From NCBI GenBank assembly GCA_947501475.1, contig CANMWA010000011.1, positions 62,001-126,000 of the forward strand: a stretch of DNA of 64,000 nt, given 5' to 3'. Below, in pieces: positions 8,352 to 16,853 of this stretch. The position numbers and the translations under genes were made by a program. The notes beneath the pieces were generated by a model, which did not search any database, was not told the origin of the DNA, and was given only the letters and a program-made list of their open reading frames with translations. Position 1 is the stretch's first letter, and each line of letters opens with the position of its first letter. Source of the stretch: an uncultured Aquimarina sp. GTDB taxonomy: Bacteria > Bacteroidota > Bacteroidia > Flavobacteriales > Flavobacteriaceae.

Positions 8352-8521
8352 CCCCTGCTGCCGCTAGTGTTTCACTAGTGTGCCACGCAATGCGATGTAG
8401 GCATCATACAAAAACCAGCCATATCTTAACAAGATCATGACTGGCTTTACTTTTTTTTATTTGCCAATCTGATACGGATTTAAGGTGCAAACTAGCACTA
8501 GTATACTAAGACCAGTAGGGG
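8352..8521. repeat. Family 1 inverted-repeat element, copy 3
   Basis: 170 bp bounded by CCCCTGCTG (8352-8360) and CAGTAGGGG (8513-8521). It is slightly shorter and more diverged than copies 1 and 2: it lacks one TTATTC segment and has GGATTTAAGG in place of GGTACTAGTT. It lies 8 bp after the lipoprotein A stop and directly before orphan fragment 2. Confidence 0.87.
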
Positions 8522-8529
8522 ATTATTAG

Positions 8530-9147
8530 TTATGATATAGTTAGCCCAATATTTTTATAAACTTCCCATTTTCCTTCTTTTTTATTAAGAAGTACTAAAC
8601 TAGTTGTTCCACTTAATGGTCCTCTATCGTTAATTATGTAAATAACCGCTTTATCTTGATTTTTATTAAAGACAACGTTGGAAAAGGCTATATAATACGA
8701 GGCATTATTGTCTTTCAATATGTCTTTATAAACCTCACTTTTAGGTATAATTAAGCGATTTTTAGATACTTCAATAAAATCAAAGTTTATTTTAATATTA
8801 TTCTCTTGATAGTTTTCTAATTTTTCTATTAATAATTGATAGTCTTTTTCAACCTTTCCTTCAAGATGGGTAAACTTTTCTTGATTATCAATGAAATGAT
8901 CTAATACAATAATAGATACATCCAATCTATTAATAGAGTCTAAATATTTATTAAAAGCCAAAGTATCTTTTTTATAATCTCCTGGTTGTGGTGGAGCTGG
9001 CGGCGGTCCAGCTGGAAGTCTTTCTAATAGCAACGATAATATTTCATATATATCCTTATTAGTTTCCTTTTTCGAATTAAAACAAGAAATAACCAATAGC
9101 GATAAGAAAAAGACTAAAATAAAATAAAATTTACTAATTATTGACAT
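8530..9147 (-). CDS. Proline-rich lipoprotein, paralogue A
   Basis: 205 aa, lipobox LVISC (Cys22). It has DIYEILSLLLERLPAGPPPAPP and a C-terminal TTSLVLLNKKEGKWEVYKN, matching the other two paralogues. It starts inside the last codons of the 771-aa gene (10-nt overlap, CCATGTCAATAA), so the two are translationally coupled. This is the intact pair from which the downstream fragment/lipoprotein pairs appear derived. A periplasm-facing partner or immunity role for the secreted HExxH protein is inferred, not shown. Confidence 0.75.
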   Translation of the reverse strand: MSIISKFYFILVFFLSLLVISCFNSKKETNKDIYEILSLLLERLPAGPPPAPPQPGDYKKDTLAFNKYLDSINRLDVSIIVLDHFIDNQEKFTHLEGKVEKDYQLLIEKLENYQENNIKINFDFIEVSKNRLIIPKSEVYKDILKDNNASYYIAFSNVVFNKNQDKAVIYIINDRGPLSGTTSLVLLNKKEGKWEVYKNIGLTIS

Positions 9148-11453
9148 GGTATATTGTTATTACTTAATACTTCATTACCTAATAAAGCCCACTCTGCTAG
9201 TTGATCATCAGACGGTTTTATATATTCTGGTGCATGTTTTGTTAATCCTGTCCATGCAAAATGCATATAATGACTTAAAGAAAACTGATTTCTATCAAGT
9301 TCTCTTAAAGCTTTAGCTATTGGGATAACATATTTTTCAGTCATGTATATATGTTGTATCTCCTGTTCCCATTGTGAATCTTTGTAATGTAGAAATAATT
9401 GAATCACTCTTGCTCTTTCTTCAGGTTTTACAGTCGGATCATTTTTATAAACAAATCTGAAAATTTCAGCATGTACACCCTCATGAAGAATAGTCGAAGC
9501 CCATTCTATTGGATTGACTGTATTTATTCTATTTGAGTTGAACCTAATAGTAATTATTCCTTTATCAATATCTTTATCACTTGTTCTAGCTATGGCATTA
9601 TCTTCAGCAGGAAATGATTCAACAACCATTTTCAAATCATATTCATCATTATCAATAAAATTACGAATTGTATTTCTAAATAAAGAACCATTAGTTTGTT
9701 TTATATAATCAAAAACACATTTTCCTCTACTATGTACAAAACTACTGTCTAAGATAATCTCATCAAAAAAGTCTACCTCACCTCCATTTCTAAACGCCTC
9801 CAAAGCTTCTGTAGTAAACCCTGCATCATTGGTGGTTGTGTAATGATTATTAAGAGCTTGTGCCTGGGGTTTATTAGCAATCAACCAATCTTTTTGCGTT
9901 TGATTAAGTTGTAATCTCTGTGATAGTTCATACACCATGCTTCTAAACTCAAAGTCAAAAGGTTCACCATTGGCATAAGCTTGTAATCCCTCGATCACAA
10001 AAGGTTTTTGTAGCATATTAGGAAAACGCAATCCACTATTCCATAATTGCTCTCCTAGATTGCCTTCAAATATGATAGGCATTTGTGGTGGGCCTACTAT
10101 GGGATGGTCAAATTTATCAATTTCAAAGACAGCAGCAATTTCTTGGGGGGTGAGCAAAGGAATTGATATATTATTGTCATTAAAAATATCGGTTATGGCT
10201 TGTCCTTCAAATTTGGTATTAGCAGAATTGGTATTAAACAAACTATACAACACATTGTTGTATTCTCTTAAACCAATACCAGTCCAGGTAAATTGTGGAA
10301 ATGCCACATTCATAGCTAAATCTTTTCTATTTTCAAATTGGTAAACGATTGTATTATTGTCTGCTGCAAAATTGATCTCGGTAGAAGGAAATGAATATCC
10401 TCTTTTGTAGTACCAAAAAATCTTTTCAGACAGGGATAACGCACCTCTATGGTATCGTGTGATCTCCAAGTGTTTTTTAAGTTCATCTTTTACCCTATGT
10501 CTACCTCGGTTAAACCACGCCTCTTCTACCTTAATATGATTTTGTAATGCATAATTAAATAAGGCTTCATCCTCGGATAATTCATTAAAGACTATTGGTG
10601 TATCATCGTATGGGTTAAAAGCAGTCACACCTACAAAACCTAACGTATGATTTCTATTAGCTACTTCAAAAATATTGGAATTATTACCAAAAGAAGAATC
10701 TAAAATACTATCATCATTTAGATTAACTGATAAAATATAAGCGGTCATAAAACGCACCGAATCTTCAAAGGATAGGCTGTTATAGTGTTTAATATATTCA
10801 TTGGCCAGATAGCCTACAAATTGATCATTGGCAATGGCATAGTCTACCAATTGTTTCTTAATATGATAACGTTGGTAGGCATCACGCTGATTATCTCTTA
10901 TCTCTTTTTGTATTTGCATTAATTGTTGCACCTGGCTATCGCTCATATCTCTTAGGAATTGATCTCCATATTTTAAATCACCGTATCTGCTAGCCAGAGG
11001 ATCTAGGGTACCCAAATTGTTTCTTACATTAAGCGTTGCATGATTCAATGTTGATATCTCAAGAGTTTGCTCATTATAATTGTACAGATTAGCCATATGA
11101 TCATATACTTGATCATAGAAAGCTTCTGTGTTATCAATTAATGTATTTCTAAAGTAATCTCTTTGTACTTCACTAAAATTTTGATTAATGTTACCATCCA
11201 TAGCATTTTTTAAAAGCTCTTCTTGACCGCGTAACCATTCTTCTCTTGGTCCACCAGTAGGAATGTATTGATCAAATAAAATCAACCCAATTCTTGCAGT
11301 ACAGAAACAACTTCTTTCGGTTTCAGCGTTTTTTGCTTCTGCATCAATAAATGCTTCTGCACCATCGGGTGTATATTGATAGATTTGTGCATGGGTAGCG
11401 TTGGATAACAGGCATAGTATCACTATGACCCATAATTTATATAATGTTTTCAT
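9138..11453 (-). CDS. Secreted HExxH metallopeptidase-like protein, 771 aa
   Basis: A Sec signal peptide is followed by cleavage at about residue 22 (THA before QIYQY). Residues 23-640 show no domain I recognise and are rich in aromatic and N/D residues. The zinc-protease motif HEGVH is at 657-661 in STILHEGVHAEIF. The remaining 110 residues are the part duplicated as orphan fragments downstream. There is no T9SS sorting domain. It lies 27 bp after the T9SS Sel1 protein and overlaps lipoprotein A. An exported protease or toxin-like effector fits the context; activity is unproven. Confidence 0.7.
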   Translation of the reverse strand: MKTLYKLWVIVILCLLSNATHAQIYQYTPDGAEAFIDAEAKNAETERSCFCTARIGLILFDQYIPTGGPREEWLRGQEELLKNAMDGNINQNFSEVQRDYFRNTLIDNTEAFYDQVYDHMANLYNYNEQTLEISTLNHATLNVRNNLGTLDPLASRYGDLKYGDQFLRDMSDSQVQQLMQIQKEIRDNQRDAYQRYHIKKQLVDYAIANDQFVGYLANEYIKHYNSLSFEDSVRFMTAYILSVNLNDDSILDSSFGNNSNIFEVANRNHTLGFVGVTAFNPYDDTPIVFNELSEDEALFNYALQNHIKVEEAWFNRGRHRVKDELKKHLEITRYHRGALSLSEKIFWYYKRGYSFPSTEINFAADNNTIVYQFENRKDLAMNVAFPQFTWTGIGLREYNNVLYSLFNTNSANTKFEGQAITDIFNDNNISIPLLTPQEIAAVFEIDKFDHPIVGPPQMPIIFEGNLGEQLWNSGLRFPNMLQKPFVIEGLQAYANGEPFDFEFRSMVYELSQRLQLNQTQKDWLIANKPQAQALNNHYTTTNDAGFTTEALEAFRNGGEVDFFDEIILDSSFVHSRGKCVFDYIKQTNGSLFRNTIRNFIDNDEYDLKMVVESFPAEDNAIARTSDKDIDKGIITIRFNSNRINTVNPIEWASTILHEGVHAEIFRFVYKNDPTVKPEERARVIQLFLHYKDSQWEQEIQHIYMTEKYVIPIAKALRELDRNQFSLSHYMHFAWTGLTKHAPEYIKPSDDQLAEWALLGNEVLSNNNIPCQ

Positions 11454-11480
11454 TGTTTTACTGTTTTGTGTGATTGTTGA

Positions 11481-13043
11481 TTATTCTTTGATTACCATTT
11501 TAGAATACGGTTGCCCATCGATAGTCATTTGTATGATATAGGTACCACTTGATAGTCTAGAACTGTCTATGGTAATGACCTGTTCGCCATTGGCGGTATT
11601 CTTTTGTGCAGGCACTTGTATATGCTGTTGCCCAAAAAAATCATAGACCGCAGCAGTTACCTCAGCTTGTTGGTCGAGCGTATAGGTAATCCTAAACTGA
11701 TTGCCAATTGGGTTGGGTGAGACTACCGCAAAGTTTTTATCTACAACAATAGGTGTGGTTTTTATAGCATTTTCTAAGGGTGTATCGATACTTGCCAAAG
11801 CTGTATTTGATGCTTCGGGATATAGGATGAATCGTAACGGTTGTCTAATGGGCTCGTCAAACTCTTTGATCTCTCCATATAAACGTTTGGTATTACTTGC
11901 CATCACTAAAGCTGCTTGCCCATTAATAGTCGTTTGTTTAACTGCCAAGTAGTTTAGGATGTAATTAAGTATAGGCTTATTAGGGTGATCTTGTAACAAC
12001 CGATCTAGAGGCAAGGTTAAAGAGCCACGACCAAGCAAGTTTAAACTAGTGGTATACAACTTACACGTACCGGTTTCGGTGGTTTGGCCAATCACCATAG
12101 TATAGTCTACCTCTTTGTACCTTGACTGCTGTGCTACGATTTTTATCTCAAAGGTAATAGGGATATAACGGCGTACACCTTTACCTGTCCAGTCATACTC
12201 TAGCAAATGCCCTGTAAATTTGGTAATATCCCCTACATTAGGTTGGATGATATCGGTTACAACATCTAGTGTATTAAAATTGTCAAGACTAGCCAATCGC
12301 TCTTCGGCAGTAATAGGGACCCAATCATCGGTTTGCGTTTGTAGGTGTTGTAACAAAGCATTACTGTTGTAAATATTATTGTCTGATAGGATTTGGTTGG
12401 CTTTGGTTTTATCTACTGGTGTACCCAACCCCAAATAGTGCATAATCGCCAACCAATGCTTTGCCATGGGGTGGGTACTGGTCTCAAAATGTTGTTTTGC
12501 TTCTGTGACCAGTTGTGGCGGTGTAAACGCTATAGTACTACGAGAAGTAAAGTTTTTAAGCTTGGCATACCCCAAAGCATAATGCGCAATATCTTTTTTG
12601 TAATTGGCGTTAATGGCTTTTTGCAGGTTTTGTGTGATATGGTAAGGTTGCGAAACCGTCCAATATCTATGGCTAACGATGTTAACCCCATGGGTAAAAG
12701 CAGCTGGAATATAATTTAATTGCGCTGCTTTACTAATATGCACATAAGACCGTTCTTTTTTTATACCATGCTGATAAAAAAAATCTCCTTTTTGTACATG
12801 TAATAACCCTCGTGCATAATGGGCTTTGGCAGTGTCAATAAGATCGGGGTAATCGGTTTCGAAATCAGCACAGGGCGTGATGTAAGAGATCATTTCGTTA
12901 ATGATTTCTATAGGATAATTTGGGAAATCATTTTTAAATTTTAATAGTTCTTCTGCTTTTTGATCGCAGCTGAGTTGTGCAAAACTGGGTTGCACTACAA
13001 ATAGGGCAATAGTGAGTAAGCCCCAAAAATTGAGATGTTTCAT
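11481..13043 (-). CDS. Sel1-repeat protein with T9SS sorting domain
   Basis: 520 aa from the ATG at 13043; an upstream extension to 13118 would bury the signal peptide (ALFVVQPSFAQ). Residues about 60-260 hold Sel1/TPR-like helices, best seen in AKHWLAIMHYLGLGTPVDKT. A beta-rich middle follows. The last 75 residues are a type A T9SS C-terminal domain: NPIGNQFRITYTL, then LSSGTYIIQM and a final MVIKE. It should be carried across the outer membrane by the type IX system and anchored or released. It leads the operon with the HExxH protein and lipoprotein A. Confidence 0.8.
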   Translation of the reverse strand: MKHLNFWGLLTIALFVVQPSFAQLSCDQKAEELLKFKNDFPNYPIEIINEMISYITPCADFETDYPDLIDTAKAHYARGLLHVQKGDFFYQHGIKKERSYVHISKAAQLNYIPAAFTHGVNIVSHRYWTVSQPYHITQNLQKAINANYKKDIAHYALGYAKLKNFTSRSTIAFTPPQLVTEAKQHFETSTHPMAKHWLAIMHYLGLGTPVDKTKANQILSDNNIYNSNALLQHLQTQTDDWVPITAEERLASLDNFNTLDVVTDIIQPNVGDITKFTGHLLEYDWTGKGVRRYIPITFEIKIVAQQSRYKEVDYTMVIGQTTETGTCKLYTTSLNLLGRGSLTLPLDRLLQDHPNKPILNYILNYLAVKQTTINGQAALVMASNTKRLYGEIKEFDEPIRQPLRFILYPEASNTALASIDTPLENAIKTTPIVVDKNFAVVSPNPIGNQFRITYTLDQQAEVTAAVYDFFGQQHIQVPAQKNTANGEQVITIDSSRLSSGTYIIQMTIDGQPYSKMVIKE

Positions 13044-13650
13044 TTTGTGTAATAATTTAATGGTTAAAAAATAAAATTTGTGTTCAGCAAACCTACAGCA
13101 ATCGATAGGATCAATCAATAGGTTTGATAGGGGTAAAATCCCCTTTTTATGAACTTTTCGTCAAGAGGTTAGAAAGCCAAGACGTTACGCGTAAATACAT
13201 CCCTATCTCACTAATCTTATGTACGAAGTAAGGGTCATGCTATACAGTAAATTCTGATAGTGTTTTCATAAAGTTGGTTTTTATGGGTTAGTACTATTGT
13301 TATAGCATACAAGTTTACAACATCTTAGTTTCATTTTCTGATACTATGCCGATGTAAATGTTAAAGTTTTTATAAATATGTTTAAAGTCGGGGTTCGGAC
13401 TTCGAGAGCACTTCGACAAGTTCAGTATAGCACCTCAGCCCTCGTTACAAATATGTGCCCTGAGGTTCTCGAAGGGCAGCTCTCGTTACCGACATGAGCC
13501 CTACCTACTTCTAAAGTACCCTCACCCACTTCATAAGTACCCCGGGGGTACTTCAAATGTTAAAGTTCCACGTAAGTTTGTCAGTTGGGGTACTTGATAA
13601 CTATAATGATCGAGTATTTTACACACTTCGTGTCTTAGTGCCAAAAAAAA
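13044..13650. other. Non-coding stretch with dispersed repeats
   Basis: No credible gene. Near 13397-13480 it contains TTCGAGAGC, CTTCGACAAGTTCAGTATAG and CCTCAGCCCTCGTTACAAAT units related to those at 5907-5996. The promoter for the 13043 operon must lie here, but no confident box is visible. Confidence 0.5.
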
Positions 13651-13678
13651 GGTGACTCGATCGAGTCACCTTTTTTTA
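13651..13678 (-). terminator. Terminator of the peptide precursor array
   Basis: Perfect palindrome GGTGACTCGATCGAGTCACC (13651-13670) flanked by A and T runs on the two sides. It can work in both directions. It lies 26 nt after the stop of precursor 1. Confidence 0.85.
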
Positions 13679-13696
13679 TTTTATATAAGTAATGTA

Positions 13697-13876
13697 TTAC
13701 TCCCCACTCACAGGAGAAGTTTTTGTAGGACAAACACATCCATCTACATTATTGGTAGTAGTTTCTGGTGGAGGTGGCGAACCACATCCCCCGCCATTAA
13801 TAGTTTGCATCCCTCTTAGTTGGGCAATATTAATTTTTTCTATATATAAGGTTTTCTTGTTCTGATTTTTTTTCAT
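13697..13876 (-). CDS. Double-glycine RiPP precursor 1 (lanthipeptide-like)
   Basis: 59 aa and intact. The leader contains LYIEKINIAQLRGMQTINGG, where the GG (28-29) marks a likely cleavage site. The core starts GCGSPPPPETTTNN, contains GCVCP and ends TKTSPVSGE, with three Cys and many Thr/Ser. The leader resembles the short GG leaders of Bacteroidetes class I lanthipeptide-type precursors. Three more copies follow upstream (13907-14470) with the same leader and an S/P-TKT-x-P tail. No LanB/LanC, radical SAM or ABC exporter is near, so modification is unproven. Confidence 0.75.
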   Translation of the reverse strand: MKKNQNKKTLYIEKINIAQLRGMQTINGGGCGSPPPPETTTNNVDGCVCPTKTSPVSGE

Positions 13877-13906
13877 GGTATTAATTTAATATAATTCGTT
13901 TCTAAA

Positions 13907-14080
13907 TTAAATATCAACTGGTTTTGTTTTGGTAGATGTTGTTATGCAATCTTTAATAAAAGTACAATAGTTAGAACCACATTGTTGTTGGGGCTCCGCC
14001 TACTATAGCATAAGGATGTTCTAATTTGGTGATATTAATTTTTTTAAGATCAAGTTTCTTTTACCCTTAATTGTTTTCAT
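13907..14080 (-). pseudogene. RiPP precursor 2, frameshifted
   Basis: It begins MKTIKGKR, then needs a frame change to read LDLKKINITKLEHPYAIVGG. A second change after the GG (GGAGCCCCAACAA) restores a core with CGSNYC and the tail STKTKPVDI before TAA at 13907. The two shifts compensate. The leader and tail match precursors 1 and 3, so this is a decayed copy rather than random sequence. Sequencing error in two places is possible but less likely. Confidence 0.7.
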
Positions 14081-14108
14081 AGCATATATATGTTAAATAT
14101 TTATCTTC

Positions 14109-14264
14109 TTATATAGGTCCTGTTTTAGTAGAATTACATACTTTAATAAAACTTTCGTGAAAAGTGGTGGGAACTATAGCTTCTCCTCCCGTAATAGTTT
14201 GAGGATTCTGTAATTTAGTAATATTAATTTTTTCAAGACTTAAACTCATTTTATTTGCTTTCAT
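14109..14264 (-). CDS. Double-glycine RiPP precursor 3
   Basis: 51 aa and intact. The leader is MSLSLEKINITKLQNPQTI followed by TGG (GG at 26-27). The core begins EAIVPTTFHESFIK, then VCNSTKTGPI. There is only one Cys, but several Thr/Ser. The leader is nearly the consensus of the four-gene family. It is 28 nt upstream of precursor 2 on the same strand. The same tail (STKTGP) in three or four copies suggests that the C-terminal segment has its own role, for example recognition. Confidence 0.72.
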   Translation of the reverse strand: MKANKMSLSLEKINITKLQNPQTITGGEAIVPTTFHESFIKVCNSTKTGPI

Positions 14265-14308
14265 AGGTATAAGAATTTTAATAATTACGGTATAACTGAA
14301 GTATTACT

Positions 14309-14470
14309 TTAGCCCCCTCCAACAGGACCTGTTTTGGTAGAACAATAAACTTTTGAAAAACATGCGGTTTTTTTAGTTAAACATATTGTTCTCCTCCAAT
14401 AATACTTTGAAGACTTTCTAGATTAGAAATCTTCATTTTTCAAAACTTAGTTTTTTTTATTTGTTTTCAT
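14309..14470 (-). pseudogene. RiPP precursor 4, frameshifted
   Basis: It starts MKTNKKN then hits a stop. Three one-base losses, two of them at A runs, must be repaired to read LSFEKMKISNLESLQSIIGG and a core with CLTKKTACFSKVYCSTKTGP before TAA. It is clearly a member of the precursor family and clearly broken. Confidence 0.68.
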
Positions 14471-14585
14471 GGTATTTGTATTTTTTACACTACCAATATT
14501 AAAACAACGAGATTCATGGTATTTAAGTATTCTTATGGTATAAAAATAACATTTTAAAGCAGTTATTGGTTTTTTAGCTAGATAT

Positions 14586-16286
14586 TTAACTATTTAACTG
14601 CTTGATAAAGTATGATGGATAGATCCCCGTTCTTTTATGAAAAGCAGAAGAAAACGACTGTGCATTTTTAAATCCTACCTCTTCGGCAATGGCCTTGATG
14701 GTATAGGATCGCAATGATTTATTAGTAGTAAGCTGGTCTACCGCAAAATCTACTCGTAAATTATTAAGGTAGTTTGCAAAATTGATATGTTTATATACAT
14801 TGATAATTTTTGATAAATAGGCGCTATTGGTATGTAACTCTTTGGCCAGGGAATTAAGCGTATAATGCTTTTTTGAATATTTTCCAGAGGTTTCAAAATT
14901 ATGTAATTTGCCTAATACATTTTCTACCACATCTTCGGGGATATCGATCTCTTCTTTATTCTTTATTTCTGGGATGACTGCAGCATATGCTAAGGGATTT
15001 TCTTCTTTTTGTTTTTGTTTTTCGAGCAGGGCTACAAACCGTTTTTTATTGATATGATTCCTCCAAAATGCATATCCCGCCAAGAGCACCACAAGACTTA
15101 AAAAAACAATCAGAATGGTAATGGTATTTCCTTTTAAAAATTTTTCTTGCTCTAGTTGATCGATTAATGCTTCTTTTTTAGCAATCAACTCGGCTGTATC
15201 ATAGCGCTCGGTTATATTCTTAGTTAAATAGAGTTGATTGGTATGTTGTATACTATCTAATCGCAATAGCGTATTGATATAAATAATTTGTTGTTGCGAA
15301 TCGCCTTTGGATTTGTAATGGGTGATCAACTCATCATAAGTATCCATCAATTCTGGGATCACATCTTCGGTCTCTCTAAGAATCGTATCTACGTTTTTAA
15401 AATGAGATATACTTAATTCTTTGCTCCCTAAGTCTTGATAAGAACGTGCAATATAATAATCACAGGTAGCTATCCTGACTTTTTCTTCATCAATTTGCTT
15501 GAGTATTTCTTTTCCTTTTTTAAGACTATCTATGGCTTTGAGATAGTTTTTTGATAAATATTGATGGATTCCCGAAGTTACAATAACATAAGAGTATACT
15601 GTAGTATCTTTAGTTTTTAGGGTTTCTCTAATGCCTTTATCTATATATACTTTTGCAAGATCAAATTCTTTACTATGAATATAGGCATCGGCTAAAGCAA
15701 AAAGTCCCCTGTTATAACTATTAACTGTTTTAACATCTGGGTTCTGCTCTAAAAAATTAACATAATCTGCAAAGATAACTTTAGCTTCTTGTCGTTCTCC
15801 TGCATTGTTTTTTAGTAAGCCTATATTAAATTTTATAGATCTATATAAGTATTCGTTTTCATTTTGTTTGGCATATTTTGTAGCCGTTAAATATAATTCT
15901 AAAGCTTCTGGATAATTCCCTTTTTCGTATGCGCTATTACCTTTTACCATATAACCACGTGCAGGATACCTGGCATACTTTTTATTTTTGGTGAGCGCTA
16001 TTAGACTATCGGCATATACGATTCGTTGTTGGCGATCTATTCTGGCCAAAAAATAATAGACATTAGCCATCCCCAGCGTATCTAGTTGATTCTTGGCAAT
16101 TTTTAAGCAAGAATGTAGTGTTTCTAATTTTAGAGCATCATCACTTTGTTTTGCTACTTGTGCTTCTATGACCTCATAATGTGTAGTTTTCTTGAGTTTT
16201 TTTGCATATTTCGTTTGCCCATGTACCTGTAGTGCACAAATAAACAGCAATAATATGCATCTTAAAAACAATGGGGTATTACTCAT
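14586..16286 (-). CDS. TPR sensor-like AraC-family regulator
   Basis: 566 aa: signal peptide (ALQVHGQT), TPR repeats over about 30-350 (for example YPEALELYLTATKYAKQNEN), and one transmembrane helix at about 383-406 (ITILIVFLSLVVLLAGYAFW). The C terminus (about 465-566) is an AraC-type helix-turn-helix domain with IKAIAEEVGFKNAQSFSSAF. Such membrane-spanning TPR/AraC proteins are common in Bacteroidetes and are thought to sense periplasmic or peptide signals. It lies upstream of the RiPP array on the same strand, so it could regulate it; that is inference. Confidence 0.85.
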   Translation of the reverse strand: MSNTPLFLRCILLLFICALQVHGQTKYAKKLKKTTHYEVIEAQVAKQSDDALKLETLHSCLKIAKNQLDTLGMANVYYFLARIDRQQRIVYADSLIALTKNKKYARYPARGYMVKGNSAYEKGNYPEALELYLTATKYAKQNENEYLYRSIKFNIGLLKNNAGERQEAKVIFADYVNFLEQNPDVKTVNSYNRGLFALADAYIHSKEFDLAKVYIDKGIRETLKTKDTTVYSYVIVTSGIHQYLSKNYLKAIDSLKKGKEILKQIDEEKVRIATCDYYIARSYQDLGSKELSISHFKNVDTILRETEDVIPELMDTYDELITHYKSKGDSQQQIIYINTLLRLDSIQHTNQLYLTKNITERYDTAELIAKKEALIDQLEQEKFLKGNTITILIVFLSLVVLLAGYAFWRNHINKKRFVALLEKQKQKEENPLAYAAVIPEIKNKEEIDIPEDVVENVLGKLHNFETSGKYSKKHYTLNSLAKELHTNSAYLSKIINVYKHINFANYLNNLRVDFAVDQLTTNKSLRSYTIKAIAEEVGFKNAQSFSSAFHKRTGIYPSYFIKQLNS

Positions 16287-16409
16287 TATATACTCTCTTT
16301 AGGGGTTGTATAATATACTGCAACTGTATAATCAAAACTGAACGAAATCTAGGTTAATGACAACTATAACCTTTATTAAGCGCCATAAAAATAAGGAATT
16401 TAGACACCT

Positions 16410-16446
16410 GATATTTATAAATTAGTACTTTAAATTTATAAATATC
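16410..16446. promoter_or_regulatory. AT-rich inverted repeat
   Basis: Perfect 14-bp arms GATATTTATAAATT (16410-16423) and its inverse (16433-16446) with a 9-nt spacer, 124 bp upstream of the regulator start. It is a candidate operator; the arms are AT-rich, so chance is possible. Confidence 0.35.
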
Positions 16447-16621
16447 AAGAATATTGCCTTGTATTGATGATGGGTTTACCCTTAATTTTGAATTGTATAA
16501 TACCCAAAACACATACAAAAATCAATCTAATAAAGGTTCGGTTAAGTACATTGTAATTTTGGAATTACACCAACACAAACACTAATTAAGCTGATTCTAG
16601 GGGGTACCGAATCACTTATAT

Positions 16622-16656
16622 AACCCAAACAACATTGTTTGGGTTTTTTAATTTTT
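16622..16656 (+). terminator. Orphan intrinsic terminator
   Basis: Stem AACCCAAACAA (16622-16632) with TTGTTTGGGTT (16635-16645), then a T-rich tail on the plus strand. No ORF precedes it, so it may end a small RNA. Confidence 0.7.
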
Positions 16657-16853
16657 ACAACAGACGATAGCAATGCTTAATTTTTTATTAAATCTAAGTT
16701 AGATTACAGTTTTTTGCCGAATTTAGAGGGAAATTAAAAAAAGTGTGACTTTACCAACAAGTTACTACTACGCCCTAGACTTTGTATTAAATTTTGAATA
16801 CCCCCTGGGTATGGATATACCTAACCAAATAATAAACTCTAAAACCTTTAAAA

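Larger units (their letters stand above)
16287..16853. other. Divergent intergenic region
   Basis: It lies between the AraC-type regulator and the plus-strand operon. No protein gene is seen. It holds an AT-rich inverted repeat (16410-16446) and a terminator not linked to any ORF (16622-16656), both listed separately. A small hairpin, TGTAATT-TTGG-AATTACA, lies near 16550-16567. Confidence 0.6.

Noticed and set aside
6068..8521. CRISPR array from three similar repeats
   Set aside because: The units are 170 bp with about 1 kb spacing and contain genes between them; there are no short regular spacers and no cas genes.
6068..8521. Integron attC sites with gene cassettes
   Set aside because: The elements are long and bounded by CCCCTGCTG; I could not find paired GTTRRRY/RYYYAAC core sites or an integrase.
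14309..14470. Intact short peptide gene
   Set aside because: It needs three frame corrections; listed as a pseudogene.
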